Below, in pieces: positions 47,550-59,337 of a DNA stretch of 64,000 bases. Source of the DNA: Macrocystis pyrifera (Eukaryota > Sar > Phaeophyceae > Laminariales > Laminariaceae). The position numbers and the translations under genes were made by a program. The notes below the pieces were generated by a model, which saw only the letters and a program-made list of their open reading frames with translations, was not told the DNA's origin and did not search any database. Numbering within the stretch: position 1 is the stretch's first letter; each line of letters starts with the position of its first letter. Where the stretch lies: positions 11,716,009 to 11,780,008 of the forward strand of contig JASSKH010000019.1 of the NCBI GenBank assembly GCA_031763025.1, read 5' to 3'.

Positions 47550-48160
47550 ATAGGCCAATGCCTCGTGGAAAGCGAATAGTTTCGTCAACCAAGCTTACAC
47601 GGGGCATGTGCCAGTCCTACCTGTACTTGCATTATGATGGATTAAAGGAGATGGGCCTGTACCTCGTGGGAACGGTAGTGATGTATTTCAGTCGTGGGAA
47701 ACAACCACGAGCTTCCACGAAGTCTGCGCCTATCCTACCTATCTGGCATGCGTTTTGTTTTTATTGGACATGGGTCTGTGCCTTGTGGGGACATAAATTT
47801 GTTATGGTCTTGAACCTACTGTAGCTTCCACAAGGTTTGTGCCTTTCCTACCTTTACCTGTTGTTGAGATGAGTCTGTGCCTTGTGGGGACATAATTAGG
47901 GTTTTGAACCGCGCCTCCACAAGGTCTGTGCCTGTCCTACTTGCACCTGTTGTTGAGATTGGTATGTGCCTTGTGGGGACATGGCTATAGTCTTGAGCCG
48001 AGCCCCCACAGGGTCTGTGCCTGTCCTACATTTGCCTGTTTATTATTGAATAAGATAGATAGGTCTGTGCCTCGTGGAAGTTAGTGCGGTGTCTTTACCC
48101 GGCGTGGGAAATAGAAACGTACTTCCACGAGGTCTGCGCCTGTCCTACCTACACGGTCTG
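47550..48160. repeat. Hairpin-containing ~90-110-bp tandem repeats
   Basis: About six units. Each contains CTGTGCCTTGTGGGGACAT (or GCCTCGTGGAAG) followed 40-50 bases later by CCACAAGGTCTGTGCC, so each unit can fold on itself. Starts of the first motif lie near 47557, 47654, 47787, 47875, 47965 and 48065. Confidence 0.75.
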
Positions 48161-49739
48161 TTAGTATGTTCTCTACAATTTTACTTCGTTTATTTTGTGG
48201 GTGCGTAGCTGCTGCGCCTATCCAGTTTATGCACTTCCCACCTAGATTATAAAGTCGATTCGTTAATTTTGTTTTGGTGCGTTATGCTGCTCTGCTGCTG
48301 GTTGCACTAATTCTCCCGCATTTATAGGTGCTGATCTTTTTCATATTTTTATTTTCCGTCATCGCAACATGTTTCTGCAGCGATGGGCGAGCAGGAGACA
48401 GGAACGGCCAAATGCATTGTTTGTTTTACTATTTCTTCTTGTACGTGCGTGCATAATGTATGGGTTCGTCTCAGCCTTGGAGGACCGTTTTGGCGGCCTC
48501 CATCCGGCAGAGAGATAGCAACAAGGTCTCTGGAACATTGAAATGTTTGACTGATATGGCAAGCCCCTTTCAGCATGCTGTGCGGGCAGCAAACGATGAA
48601 CACACTGGATAATAATGTCCTTACCAGCTGCTAATTTTCCGACGTCCTGTGTTCCACTGCACGCGTTATTTGTCTTATCTTCACGTTCGCTTGCCATTTG
48701 CCTGTCTGCGTATCCGCTGCTGTCGCCGCACGCCACGCGTCGCCGTCGCTACGCGTGGCACTGCGTCGCTGCGAACGCGGCACCTCATATTTTATGCCCT
48801 GTGTTTGTTGTTTTCGTTTGTCTGTCTGTTTGACTGTTTGTTCATTCCTCGGATAGAGATTGGATGTCCAGAGTGGTTGGGTCTGCGCCTATTGGGACCG
48901 TTGTTGCTGCCTCCCATGCTAAAGGGAGACGGCAAGCAGGCCCTTCTAGGTCTGTGCCTTAGCCACGGGGCTTCTACCTGTTTGTCGTTTAGTTTATGTC
49001 GTTCGTCCGTTTGTTTCTTTGCTCCTCTGTTTGTTCTTGTTGTTTGTTATGTTCGCTTTTATTGTTTGTTTGGTCGTTTGTTTGCTTGTGTATATGTTTG
49101 TTGCGAACCCGCTTGCTCGTGCATCCGATCGCACTGACTGTGACCTTTGCTGACGCCCGTACTCCGTCGCATTTTTATCCGCAGTTTACTACAGTCCCGT
49201 GTCCGCTGTGCGTGCGTTTCCGTCGTGGCTATTTTAGTTCATTATCACTTCGTTATTTTCTCTTCATTTTTTGGCGGGTGAAGGACACATCGAGTAAGAT
49301 ATTGCCCTGAAATGTGTCTGAGAGCCTGGACCTGACTGTTAGGCTTGCCAGTTGCATGGACCTGACTGTCAGGCTCTCCAGTTCTCTTTGTGCCTCCCGT
49401 TCGCTTCCTTTTTCGTTTCCATTTTCGTTGACGGGGTGAGGGCGACGCGTTTGTCGGAAGCCTGCAACGGCCTGACGTCAACGAGATCAACCAAGTGGCT
49501 CAGATATCACCAACCCGGCATCCCTCACGCGACGGCACCGGAACGACTCCCCATCTGGGTCAGCCTTGCCCGTGTTTCCGATAGGTGTCGCTCTATAAAA
49601 ATACTGGGTGGCGATCTCAGACCGCAGAATCAGGGGTACGATTGCAGAGACCGCTACTAGCGAATACGCTACAGCAACCAGAACCGGGAGGGGCTGACCC
49701 GTCGCGAGATGGAGCAGTTGAAGAGCGGAAGCGATTATC
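48161..49739. other. Stretch without a gene
   Basis: It contains the second copies of two short dispersed segments (48700-48782 and 49283-49325, partners at 44281-44362 and 43990-44030) and a T/G-rich part with many 'tttgtttg' words at 48805-49090. At 49320-49385 a 'ctggacctgactgt-aggct' word occurs twice. Confidence 0.5.
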
Positions 49740-50085
49740 GAGCATCAAGCAGAGTAGGCCGCGTCCACGCTTTCCCGTGCGCAGTTTCCTTTCTGTCTCG
49801 CTTGCCGGTACACCGTTCCTTCACTTTCCCGCGCGCCGTTCCCTCTCTGCTTGGCGTACGCGATTCCCTCGCTTTCCCGTGTAGATCTCCCTTGCACCAA
49901 CGTCTTGTCCGTGCGCCACTCCGCTGCTTCGACGCCGTGCGTTGTCTCGCTCCGGTGTCTTGCACGTCCGCCGCTCGCTGCACCGCTCTCTCGTTCCGGC
50001 GCCGTGCGTTCCCTCGCTGCGATGTCTTGCCCGTCCGTCGCTCGCTTGCGCCCGTGCGCTGCTCTCTTGCCCTGATGCCTTGATC
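49740..50085. repeat. GC-rich minisatellite
   Basis: Degenerate units of about 67 bases containing GCCGTGCGTT, TCTCGCT and GTCTTGC (first motif at 49934 and 50001). The minus-strand frame of 213 codons across it is Arg-rich low complexity and is best explained by the repeat. Confidence 0.6.
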
Positions 50086-50099
50086 GTACCAGGTACTTC

Positions 50100-50620
50100 C
50101 CAACGACCAGAATTGGAAGGAGCAGACCAGCCGCTATACGGAGCAGTCGAAGACCTAAAGCGATACTGTGCGTTCGCCGAGGAGGCGAAGATCTTCGACT
50201 CCTGCCCTTCGTTGTTTTGTGTTTTTGTATGAAACGGTGGGGGTCCTGCCCGCAACAGCTAGTTGGTTTGGCGTGGAACTGTTCGGTATAGACTTGTGGG
50301 GTGTTGAATGTACGTTGTGACTGCGTGAATGTTTGTGTGTTTGGGTTGGGAGGAGGCGTACTCTTCCGTGCCTGGTGGGGTGACATTATCGTAATTCAGT
50401 GAGGAGCAGTTCCAGACCGGAAGCGATAATGAGCTTTCGCCGAGGACACGAATATCTCTGGTTCTGTTTATCGAGGTTGCGTGTTTTGTTGAGAGATTCA
50501 GAGGTTCCTGTTTGTTACAGCCAGTCGGTCTGGCGTGGATCAGTTGGGTATTTTTGTATGGGGGTTTATTCTCCTTTGCCTGGTAGTGGGCAAACCTGTT
50601 TTGATGATTCGATCTCCTCG
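50100..50620. repeat. Old tandem duplication of ~290 bases
   Basis: 50100-50385 and 50395-50620 share, in order, 'ggagcagt-c-gac', 'cgccgagga', 'gttttgt', 'acagc-agt-ggt-tggcgtgga' and 'tgcctggt'. A third trace of the first motif is at 49708-49740. No gene. Confidence 0.55.
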
Positions 50621-50989
50621 TATATTTTCATCCGATTTGGGGGACTCAAATCCCACGGGTAATGACTCTTGACCCATTCGGAGAACGCGAAATGGCGGTT
50701 TAAGCTTAGGCGTTAGTGTACTGCGCTTATTGATTGTTGACAAAGTGTGATAGGATGACTATAAACCATTGATTATTGGTCAGGCAGTCAAACTCGAAGT
50801 GAAAAGGTGAGGGTGAAGGTATTTATCGGGGATTTCCGCTGAGGCCCCAGCGTTTTCGGTTTGTTTTTGCCTATCCCCGAGATCATATTTTTTGTATAGA
50901 ACCTTGCGGTCCCTTACCCTTGGTTAGAGTCAACAATTGCTGTAGCATATTGCTCAGTTATTTGCACTATGCCAGGGGGATGTTATGGT

Positions 50990-51432
50990 TTTAGACCGTT
51001 TCAGGAGTTACGACGACTTACGTTTTAGTATCAGCAGGGGCCGCATAATATACGGCCCCTCCCTAATTTGTGGATCGCCACTCTCTCCTCTTCGGCGGTC
51101 ATACGTGTTGCCTCGGTCATCGCTCTCGACCTGAGGCTCAAAGCAATCGGTTTACCCTCTACATACCGGGAGAACTTCTCCCCAGCGTCAGAAGCACGCT
51201 CTACCTCTCTGAGACACGTGCGAGCCCACGTCTCGACTCGGTTGGATCGTGGCCAGACTTGAGGTTGGTCTTGTTTTTCATGATAATTTGCGTATTGTAG
51301 ACCTTTGTTGTAATCCTGTTCTGTCTGAAGCGGAGTGTCAACGATTGGTCCTTCGAATCGGCTCGTGCCCGTGCTGCTTGCCTCATCCTGACCCAAGACC
51401 CCATGACCTGTACGCACCCGATCCATTATATT
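50990..51432 (-). repeat. Dispersed coding-like repeat, copy 2
   Basis: Partner of 43277-43730. Here the minus strand is open across the whole repeat: GQDEASSTGTSRFEGPIVDT, PRSNRVETWARTCLREVE, RASDAGEKFSRYVEG, then LRSRAMTEATRMTAEEER. The frame spans 51031-51552. The better-preserved frame makes this the more informative copy. Family unknown. Confidence 0.7.
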
Positions 51433-51552
51433 TCTGTGCGTAGGATTGTAACTACAGAACTTGTGTCTTTCACGATTTGAAGAATCGGCACGGACACTGG
51501 TTGTGCTGGTATGTCGACGGGTGGAAAGAACGGTGTAACGTGCAGAACACAA

Positions 51553-52558
51553 AAACGCGCTGAGTTTGTCGACGTCAGTTTTTGAGCGAGGGATATAGGT
51601 CCTTGACTGTATATTCTCGGACGAAACAGTGTACGCCTGTGTTGCAGTATTTATGCAATCACGATTTGACTAAAATAATTTAGGTATGGCGATTGACGTG
51701 TGTGTCAGCGCGTGGCTGATGTATACGTCGAGACTCGATTGCCGATGGCCGGTCAATACACAGTCAATGTCCGAGGCAAACACGTAGTCACTGTCGCGTG
51801 ACTTGTGCGTGAAGCTTCAACAGAAGAGAAGAAGAAGACGTTTCGGTGACTCCTTGCCGATATTGATTGACTTGCTCAGCTGGAAGCTGATGATGGTGAG
51901 CAACACGTAGAGTAAGCCCAAAGGGGAGCGGTGCGCGTGTGCGCTCACGGCTCGAAACAAAGGACGACTCCTACAATTCGTTCAAAAACAAAAATAGGGA
52001 AATACCCTTTCATTCAGGTCAATATAAAACAACACGGAGACCCGCAGGTCTACTGCAAAATTCGGTATCTCTTGGGGGACGTATTCATGACCCTCTTGTA
52101 GCCTATGTTGATACTTCAACCAGAACTAAAATTCTGGTACTGGTCCCAGAGGGATACTGAAGATATCCTTTCCGTTGTTTACCAGTGCGCACGTACCAGG
52201 TACTACTGTACATGTGCTGCTATAGATTCTGTACGTACGCAATACAATACATCCACGATACTTCTTGCTATTGATACCTAGTCTGCAATGTGCACAAGTG
52301 CACAGCAGTAGATGGTGTAAGACTGCCGCTGCTGTATACTGCTACTACTCGCAGACTGGAAAACTGTCCGTTGCACTTAGAAAAGCGAAAATGTATACCA
52401 GATGACGTAAGTGTTACCGAGTGACGACTATGATGGCTACTAACAAGTATCATCCCTAATACCTCCTCCCGTTAAGCATACACTTTCTTACTCTGCGTTA
52501 GATGCTAAAACTTCTTCGACAGAATCACATGCAACACCAAGTGGTGATGATGCTATTG
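51553..52558. other. Gene-free stretch
   Basis: Nothing recognised. The palindrome-like GTACCAGGTAC occurs at about 52194. Confidence 0.4.
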
Positions 52559-52563
52559 GGAAC

Positions 52564-52829
52564 TGTTGATTGATCTCTAAAGGTATAGGCGCAGCTGGCA
52601 CGGGAACGCGTGGCTGACTCCAGACATGACACGGAACTCCTCTTATATTACATCCTCGCTGTAGAGTTGACTCGCCTCACATGCAGTAGAGGGTTCCACC
52701 TGACGAGTGGCATTGGTGGGCACACATTACCCCGATATCCCACTACCCTACTGCCGGAATCCCTTTCCAGCTTGGAACTCCCCAATCTACCATGGATCTT
52801 ATATGTCGTGTATCTGAGTACAATCAACA
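52564..52829. repeat. LTR, left copy
   Basis: TGTTGATTG...CAATCAACA. Nearly identical to 57564-57845 apart from a short segment near 52620. Confidence 0.9.
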
Positions 52830-54732
52830 TCCCCCCTACTTAATATACACGACCATACTCATATCCCCCCTGCTCCTGTGCATGAGCAATATTCCCCTCA
52901 GCTCTGTACATGAAAATGTACGACATCGCAGAGCTGATACATCTCAATAAAAATATCAACTCGAATCAAACTCAGAAAGTCAAAAATCCAATATGTAACT
53001 CAAAAATCAATTTCTTCAATCAACACTCAAATCCTCAAATCAGTATTCAAATGCTCAAGTCCCCAGCCTCTCTGTTTCAAACAAATAAAACTCTCGAAAT
53101 CGAATGCCAGGTAAAACGGCATTCTTTTCGGATTCAGTCAGGTAAAACGGCATTTTCCGCGGAATTGGTCCGAAGATATTCAGTGGAATCTCGTAGATTT
53201 AGTACAGTGATCTCCGGGCCCTCCCCTCGCCAAACGCTACTGGTGTCTACGGGCACACTATCATAATCATTCGTATTGTCTCCAGCGCGCACGCTTGAAA
53301 AGATCATCTTACGAATTCGGCGAGACTTCAACTCCCGACCCACCCTAGGGAATTATATAGCACCACCTGCTAGACCACTCAGTCAGTACTGACTTTGGAC
53401 AAAAGCACAAATTTTCAAGAACCAAAACAAATCAAACTCTCAATTTCCGAAATACTACCCAAACCTTCCAAACCAGAAAACATTTCCTATGGACCGCACA
53501 CGCCCCCAGGCGCTTCATAGTCTCTCTTCAACCATATCCAAAAATATCTCCCTCTATTTCATGAGGAATTAATGCAAATCATATAAAATATCACAGTAGT
53601 CTTACTCATCAAAAATAAAATTAAGCCAAGAAATTAAATGCCAGAGATCGCGAGGAACCCCGTTCCCCCGGACAAGAGTCTCCCCTTATCCCCTACTCCC
53701 GCCATTGATACACAGATCGCGACGGTAATGCGAGATATAATACATTCCTCCACTTGAATTATATTTGATATTGAAACCACTCAAAAACTCCAGTAACTCT
53801 CGCGGACTCCAAATCGACCAGAAAAACAATTCCAAAATACAAGCACTGAAAATATTAATCCAGATTCAAAGGCAACCACATTTCAGTAAGAATCACCCCG
53901 ATGCCCCGAACACTACCGCTGTTGCCTCCGCCGCGGCTGCCTCTCCGTTCGGTCTCATGGCGTCACCGCAGCTCGGGTCATCCAGCTATTCCTCCTGGGT
54001 GAAATCAAACGTCGCCTCCGCAGCATTGACCCGGCATACGGAAGGGATGGGACGTGCATTCGAGCGATTAGGTCGGCATATGCACTGCTTGAAAGCTCCT
54101 CTTTGGTACAGTTAACTTCTCAAATGCTACTGCAATTATACAGCTACTCGTCAACGAGAATATCTGTCAACGAGAACATATGGTCCCACATCAAACCCAT
54201 GTATTCCTCGACCACTATATATGCTGCAGTACATACTTGATGAACATATACAGCAGTGCCAAGTTAACCGTTTTCGTCTCAGCTCACAGCAGTACCATAC
54301 TACTTCTGTTGCTGCTGTACTCGTATAGTATATTGCTCTGTCCGCAAATATCTTGCCTTGAGCACGTAACAAGTGGCGCGGGTCGTGCTACAAACCAACC
54401 CAACAACTCAAAAAACGAGATACCCGCATACAAAGATGTAAATATGAGAAATGCCGCAAACAGACGTGGTGCTGTAGTTGGTCACAAGGGTCCATCACAT
54501 ACACCTCTTCCTGCTGTACTCGTGTCGATGCTCAACCAGAGCGCTCGACCAGTCAACCATAAAACAGACAGACGTCATAGTCCTACGAGTTGGATTGGCC
54601 GAGAGACTCACATTAATTCTTCAAGTCATAACTATACAACGCCGAGGAGTCGGGAGGAAAACGGCATATCGGTGTAATCAGCTAATCACAGCGCGTTTGC
54701 ACGTGAGCTCTGACGTCGCGTTGGACACTTTC
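52830..54732. other. LTR-element interior, left part
   Basis: AT-rich, no gene recognised. A 16-base word CAGGTAAAACGGCATT recurs at 53108 and 53140. A short Ala/Ser-rich frame lies at 53900-54113. Confidence 0.5.
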
Positions 54733-54740
54733 CTCAACTC

Positions 54741-56228
54741 TAGGCCCTGGCCTTTAAGGCTTGCCTTAAAATTGGCCTTAACGCCTTTTTCTGAAAAGGG
54801 CGTGCCTTAAGAGGTGTTTCGAGCCTTACCAGCCTTCTGGGTTAAGGCTCGTTGCCAGACGCTGAAAGAGGCCTCTCAGAGGCTCTAAAGGCACGTTTTG
54901 GTGATTCTCGCGCACAACAAAACGCCGTTAGACTGGAACTCCCAAAAATAGGGGACAGGGGGTTTAATATTCGGGTTATCAGCGCACTGGGTGGTGCGCA
55001 CAAGCCAGGACGCCAGCACGCCAGCTCGCCAGATACCAGGTACTCTTGCAAACACGAAGATACTATCCGTCACCTGCCACCTACAACCTACACCTTCGGA
55101 GCGGCGTTATGTCTAGCCAACAAGGGAGCCCCGCGCCTCCAGGAAGTGGCGATCCTGCCCAAGATCGCTCCGGATCTGCTCTGGCGGATGTTCGCGCGGT
55201 GATAACTCGGCTCCTGCTGCGGCTGCTACGTCAGCTCCGGTTCCTGCTGCGGCTGCTGCAGCACCAGCTTCAGCACCAGGACAAGCACCGGCGGCAGCCG
55301 GCGGCCAGCCTGGCAGGTTCCAGCCGGAGTCGCTCACGGCAGCAGGGCAGGGGACGCTCACTACATTGACAGTCGACAAGAGGAGCGACCTAGCTATCAA
55401 CACATTCCAGGCCTCGAGCGCGTTGTTTCCCGTTGAACGTACGATAGCTCTAGGGATCATCGTAGTGTGCAGTTGATGGATGCACACCATGCACGGTGTT
55501 TCGTGAACGGCTGCGCGTGGTTCTGTCGTACATTAAGCGTCGCAGTTATGCTCAGCAAGACCATACCAGTAGTGCACACTGCGCCACACTTGGCAGGCAA
55601 CCGGGCACCTTTCGTGTTTGTTGCTTGGGTGGGGATGTACTGTTGTCGTCGGGGCCGATGCTGAAAGTACAATGTCAACACCAAAAATATGTTCAATCGG
55701 CGGCAGTAATACTAATATTTTTAGTAGTCTACCGCTGCAGCACTTGTTTTTTTTCTTGCATGTGCGCGCATCCACAGCGAGGTCTACCGCGGCATAATAC
55801 AAGCCTAGGTGGTGAGAACGCGAGACTTTACTTGGTAGCTACGAGTAAGACTCGTGTGCAAGGAATACATGGACTTTATTGCTTCTTGTTGACGCTACGT
55901 GCACACATATTTGCCTTGTGTTCAAGGGTACACCCATTGAGTTATGCGGCAAAAATATCAGTCAACACTACCGCTCTGTACACTACCGCCATGAAGTATG
56001 ATCTACGTCACGAACCCGGCACTTCCCTCTCTATTATAAGCATGTTCAGGCGAGATAATCGTTAAGGCTCACTTAAGGCGTTTTTTTAAGGCTCGTGCTT
56101 ATCTGGTTAAGGCCCGTTAAGGCTCGTTAAGGCCATTAAGGCTTTTGCCTTAAAAACGTGCCTTAACCCCAGTTTTTTTGTCATTCGCCTTAACGGGCCT
56201 AAAAGCGAGCCTTAAAGGCCAGGGCCTA
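54741..56228. mobile_element. hAT-like element nested in the LTR element
   Basis: 1488 bases. The termini read inward TAGGCCCTGGCCTTTAAGGC on both sides. A perfect 8-bp duplication CTCAACTC flanks it (54733-54740 and 56229-56236), as expected for hAT elements. The word TTAAGGC and its complement occur many times in the first 110 and last 170 bases, which suggests dense subterminal transposase sites. The only coding remnant is at 55109-55476. Confidence 0.85.
55109..55476 (+). pseudogene. Ala/Pro-rich coding remnant inside the hAT-like element
   Basis: It starts with ATG (MSSQQGSPAPPGSGDPAQ). A frameshift near 55200 leads to an Ala/Pro-rich low-complexity part, then LTTLTVDKRSDLAIN and SSALFPVERTIALG before TGA. 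Such low-complexity starts are common in transposon-encoded proteins, but no zinc-finger or hAT catalytic domain is visible. It could be the N-terminus of a lost transposase or a captured exon. Confidence 0.35.
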
Positions 56229-57003
56229 CTCAACTCCCAACTGACGTTTACAAAATCAACTGAACCCGCCGCACTTCATGTATAAGTTTTAGACTTAAAA
56301 AAAAATGAAACCGTTTTTTTTTTTTTTTCCCGGCGCAATCACAGATATTATTTTTCGAAAACACAGCAGCAGGAAGACATCAGCAGCAGACACACGTGAT
56401 CCCAGCTCGCACACACAAGTGCGACAGCATGGCTGCCAGCCGCCCTCCCACAACCACACACCAACGGCAGAAGACGTCACTCCCCGGCTCACCGCAACAT
56501 TTTGGACATGGAATCTGGTTTCATTAACAAGCAGAATCCTGGGCCTGGCGGCCAGCTGGGGGGGGCGGGGGGAAAGGTTTGGTGTGCCCTGCTGTTCGAG
56601 TATGTAATGCATGCAGAGAGTACGTTCTTGAGTACGTATTGTTGGTATTACTCGACAGTAGAACGTGTGACGCAGCTGTTCAGAACGCAGAAGATGATTT
56701 TGTTAACAGTAAATACCGTCTGTGAGGCCCAACTTTACCCATACCGTACGTGACAGAATATGGTACTACAACTACTGCTGCTGTGCTTGTACTTTATCGC
56801 CAAACAACACGTTATGAGAGAGCTCTACATAAACTACATATTTCCAGTGGCACCCTTGTCGGTGCTGTCGTTGCTCTTCGTGAGGAGACGTCAAGGTTTA
56901 AACTACGTAGGGGGGTGGTATCATACAATATGGGGGTGTATACTCGTATATAATACTATTAAATATTAATACGTCACCTACAATCCTGATGACAAAAGAA
57001 AAA

Positions 57004-57287
57004 CGAGAATATCCACGCGGTTCTTACAAATTTTGATCTGAAACTTCGACACGTGATTTTTAGCAGTATTACTACAAATGTAATTGCGATTGCACCTTCT
57101 TGTTTTGTTTGTTTTTACATCCCTTTGTCGCAAAATAAATATTCCCATATTTACAAATACTGGCCAAACTTTCGAAAAAAAAGAAAAAAAAAAAAGAGGT
57201 GCAGTCGCAATTACATTTGAAATACCACTAAAAATCACGTGTCAAAATTTTAGATCAAAATTCGTAAAAACCGCGTGGATATTCCCG
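57004..57287. repeat. Long inverted repeat (284 bp)
   Basis: Arms of about 90-95 bases (57004-57100 and 57196-57287) are inverted copies with a dozen or so mismatches, joined by an AT-rich spacer. Landmarks are AATATCCACGCGG / CCGCGTGGATATT and ACACGTGATTTTTAG / CTAAAAATCACGTGT. It lies inside the LTR element. No target duplication was evident. Confidence 0.85.
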
Positions 57288-57360
57288 TCCAACCTTGTTT
57301 TCAGCCTCTGGGCCAATCCAGCTCGTACAGCAGTGCGTCTACAGAAAAACTGCAGTGAGG

Positions 57361-57389
57361 GAAGCTATACGTATACGTATACGTATACG
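57361..57389. repeat. TACG microsatellite
   Basis: A short run built of ATACGT units inside the LTR element. Confidence 0.8.
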
Positions 57390-57563
57390 TCTATTCATCT
57401 TATTTCATTTCCAGTATTCCCAAATAAACCTGAATCTCCGATGTTCGCAGATTCTCCCCTAGTACCCTCAAATCGATACACAATCAATTTAAAAACGAAA
57501 ATCACCACAGCAGTCAATCAACAAAGCGAATAGAAGATCAACGGTATCCCACTATTAATAGTG

Positions 57564-57845
57564 TGTTGATTGATCTCTAAAGGTATAGGCGCAGCTGGCA
57601 CGGGAAAGCGTGGCTGACTCCTTTTTATTTATTTATATATTTTTACACGGAACTCCTCTTATATTACATCCTCGCTGTAGAGTTGACTCGCCTCACATGC
57701 AGTAGAGGGTTCCACCTGACGAGTGGCATTGGTGGGCACACATTACCCCGATATCCCAATACCCTACTGCCGGAATCCCTTTCCAGCGTGGAACTCCCCA
57801 ATCTACCATGGATCTCATATGTCGTGTTTCTGAGTACAATCAACA
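57564..57845. repeat. LTR, right copy
   Basis: Same ends as the left LTR. A T/A-rich segment of about 25 bases replaces 'agacatg' of the left copy. Confidence 0.9.
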
Positions 57846-57850
57846 GGAAC

Positions 57851-59337
57851 GAACACTTGTACGTTATGTACCTACATGAGTTCCAAGGATAATCAGTTGT
57901 ACATGATGTACCTACCCCATGAGATCCAAGGAGTGAATTCCACAAATACAGGAAAAAAAATAACCGAACATGTAATCGTTTTGTTCTTCTACTGTTGTAA
58001 CACCTGCTTGTATGAGATGGGTGTGCACCTAAATTATGGTTGCTACAGGAGTACCTGGTAGCCTTGTGTTATGAAGCAGCGACTAAATGATCCTGGCTAC
58101 TGCTGTAATAGGTGTCACTAATACGACACCTCGATGCGTTAAAACATCGAACTGAACTAAACTTTGAAATTTAACTCAAGAATATGGTACTCGTTGCTTC
58201 TGCGTCACATGCCATACTTCCAAAATGCACACAACAAGGTGATAATTGTTGCGGTGAAAGTATTCAACATAAACTACCGAGAGCCAACTAATTATTCTAG
58301 AATACCCGGGGGGTTACACAAAACAAGCACATGTAAGATATCCAGTTCTGCTACTTTTTGCACATCTGATGCAAGCTTAGCGATCAGCTCAAGCCTCATC
58401 AAACCGTGAACTACATTCCAGTCAGTTAAACGACAAAGGAATACTAAATGTGTGTAGTAGTCTAGAACAGTGAATTTGTTCATTATTCCGTAACAAGAAT
58501 AGGAGTGAACAAACTATTAACGTTCCTGCCGCCCACAAAACAAACAAATGAACATGTTTTCGATACTGCCAGCTTAAGGCCACGGTGGCACGCTCAGGTC
58601 CCTTCAGCTCCTTTCATCCCCTACTTGTGAAAATCGACATCATTTCAATAAAAAAAAGCTACAGTTACAAAACGAGACTGTCAGGTTTCGGACCAATGGA
58701 AGGCTGAGGGTGACTTGAGGCAAAGCAGAAATCACTCTGGAAACTATGCGAATCGCTATCTGGCTTATCGGCGTGGTGAGCGGTGCTCGGGCATGCGGAT
58801 CTATGGCGGCCCCACAAGGTAAGAGGGTTACCAAGGTCGTGAGACATGTCGCCTGCCAAAATTTGGTGGTATCCGGTGCACTGTGTGTCGAGAGCTGGTG
58901 TAGGCGTGTTCTAGTCACCGACAACCCTGGTTAGACCGCCTCTTGAGCCCGTGGTTAAGGCGTCCTACCCCTGTGCTCGTCTCACAGACCGCGCAGCCTA
59001 CCACATAAAGGCTTGACCTCACCGCCGTGTTGTTTGAAGGCGATTCCTCCCCCGCAGCGTCGCAAACGAGCATGTATAAGTCGACTTTGGGCCCAAAAGG
59101 TCTGAGGTTGGTCCGAAATCTGGACCGGAGGGGTGGCCAGGGTTATCGAGGCGTACTTGTACAAGTATCCACGCTGCACACACAACACAAACACACACCA
59201 CCAACCACGGCAATCACTGTCGCTGCCCTTATGTGTGGTCCATCACCTGCGGTGGAATTGGCGCACGAGGTGCCGTACAGCAGTAGAAATTCATGTTTTG
59301 GTTATGCAGGTCTGGTAAGGTAACACTGTGCTTAGGA
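57851..59337. other. Stretch without a firmly supported gene
   Basis: An ATG frame at 58746-58934 begins with a hydrophobic stretch (MRIAIWLIGVVSGARACG) that could be a signal peptide, and the next 400 bases hold a further plus frame (59027-59323), but I found no consistent splice pair. Left as unassigned. Confidence 0.3.

Larger units (their letters stand above)
52564..57845. mobile_element. LTR retrotransposon without recognisable gag-pol, hosting a hAT-like insertion
   Basis: Two LTRs (266 and 282 bases) start TGTTGATTG and end CAATCAACA, a perfect 9-bp terminal inverted repeat. The whole unit is flanked by a perfect 5-bp target duplication GGAAC (52559-52563 and 57846-57850). The LTRs differ by about five substitutions and one replaced segment, so the insertion is recent. 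The internal DNA is 4.7 kb, or about 3.2 kb without the hAT-like element at 54741-56228. I see no reverse transcriptase, integrase or protease motif, no TGG primer site after the left LTR and no clear purine tract before the right LTR. It resembles a non-autonomous large retrotransposon derivative; orientation cannot be set. Confidence 0.85.

Noticed and set aside
49745..50386. 213-codon Arg-rich minus frame
   Set aside because: It coincides with a GC-rich minisatellite and has low-complexity composition only.
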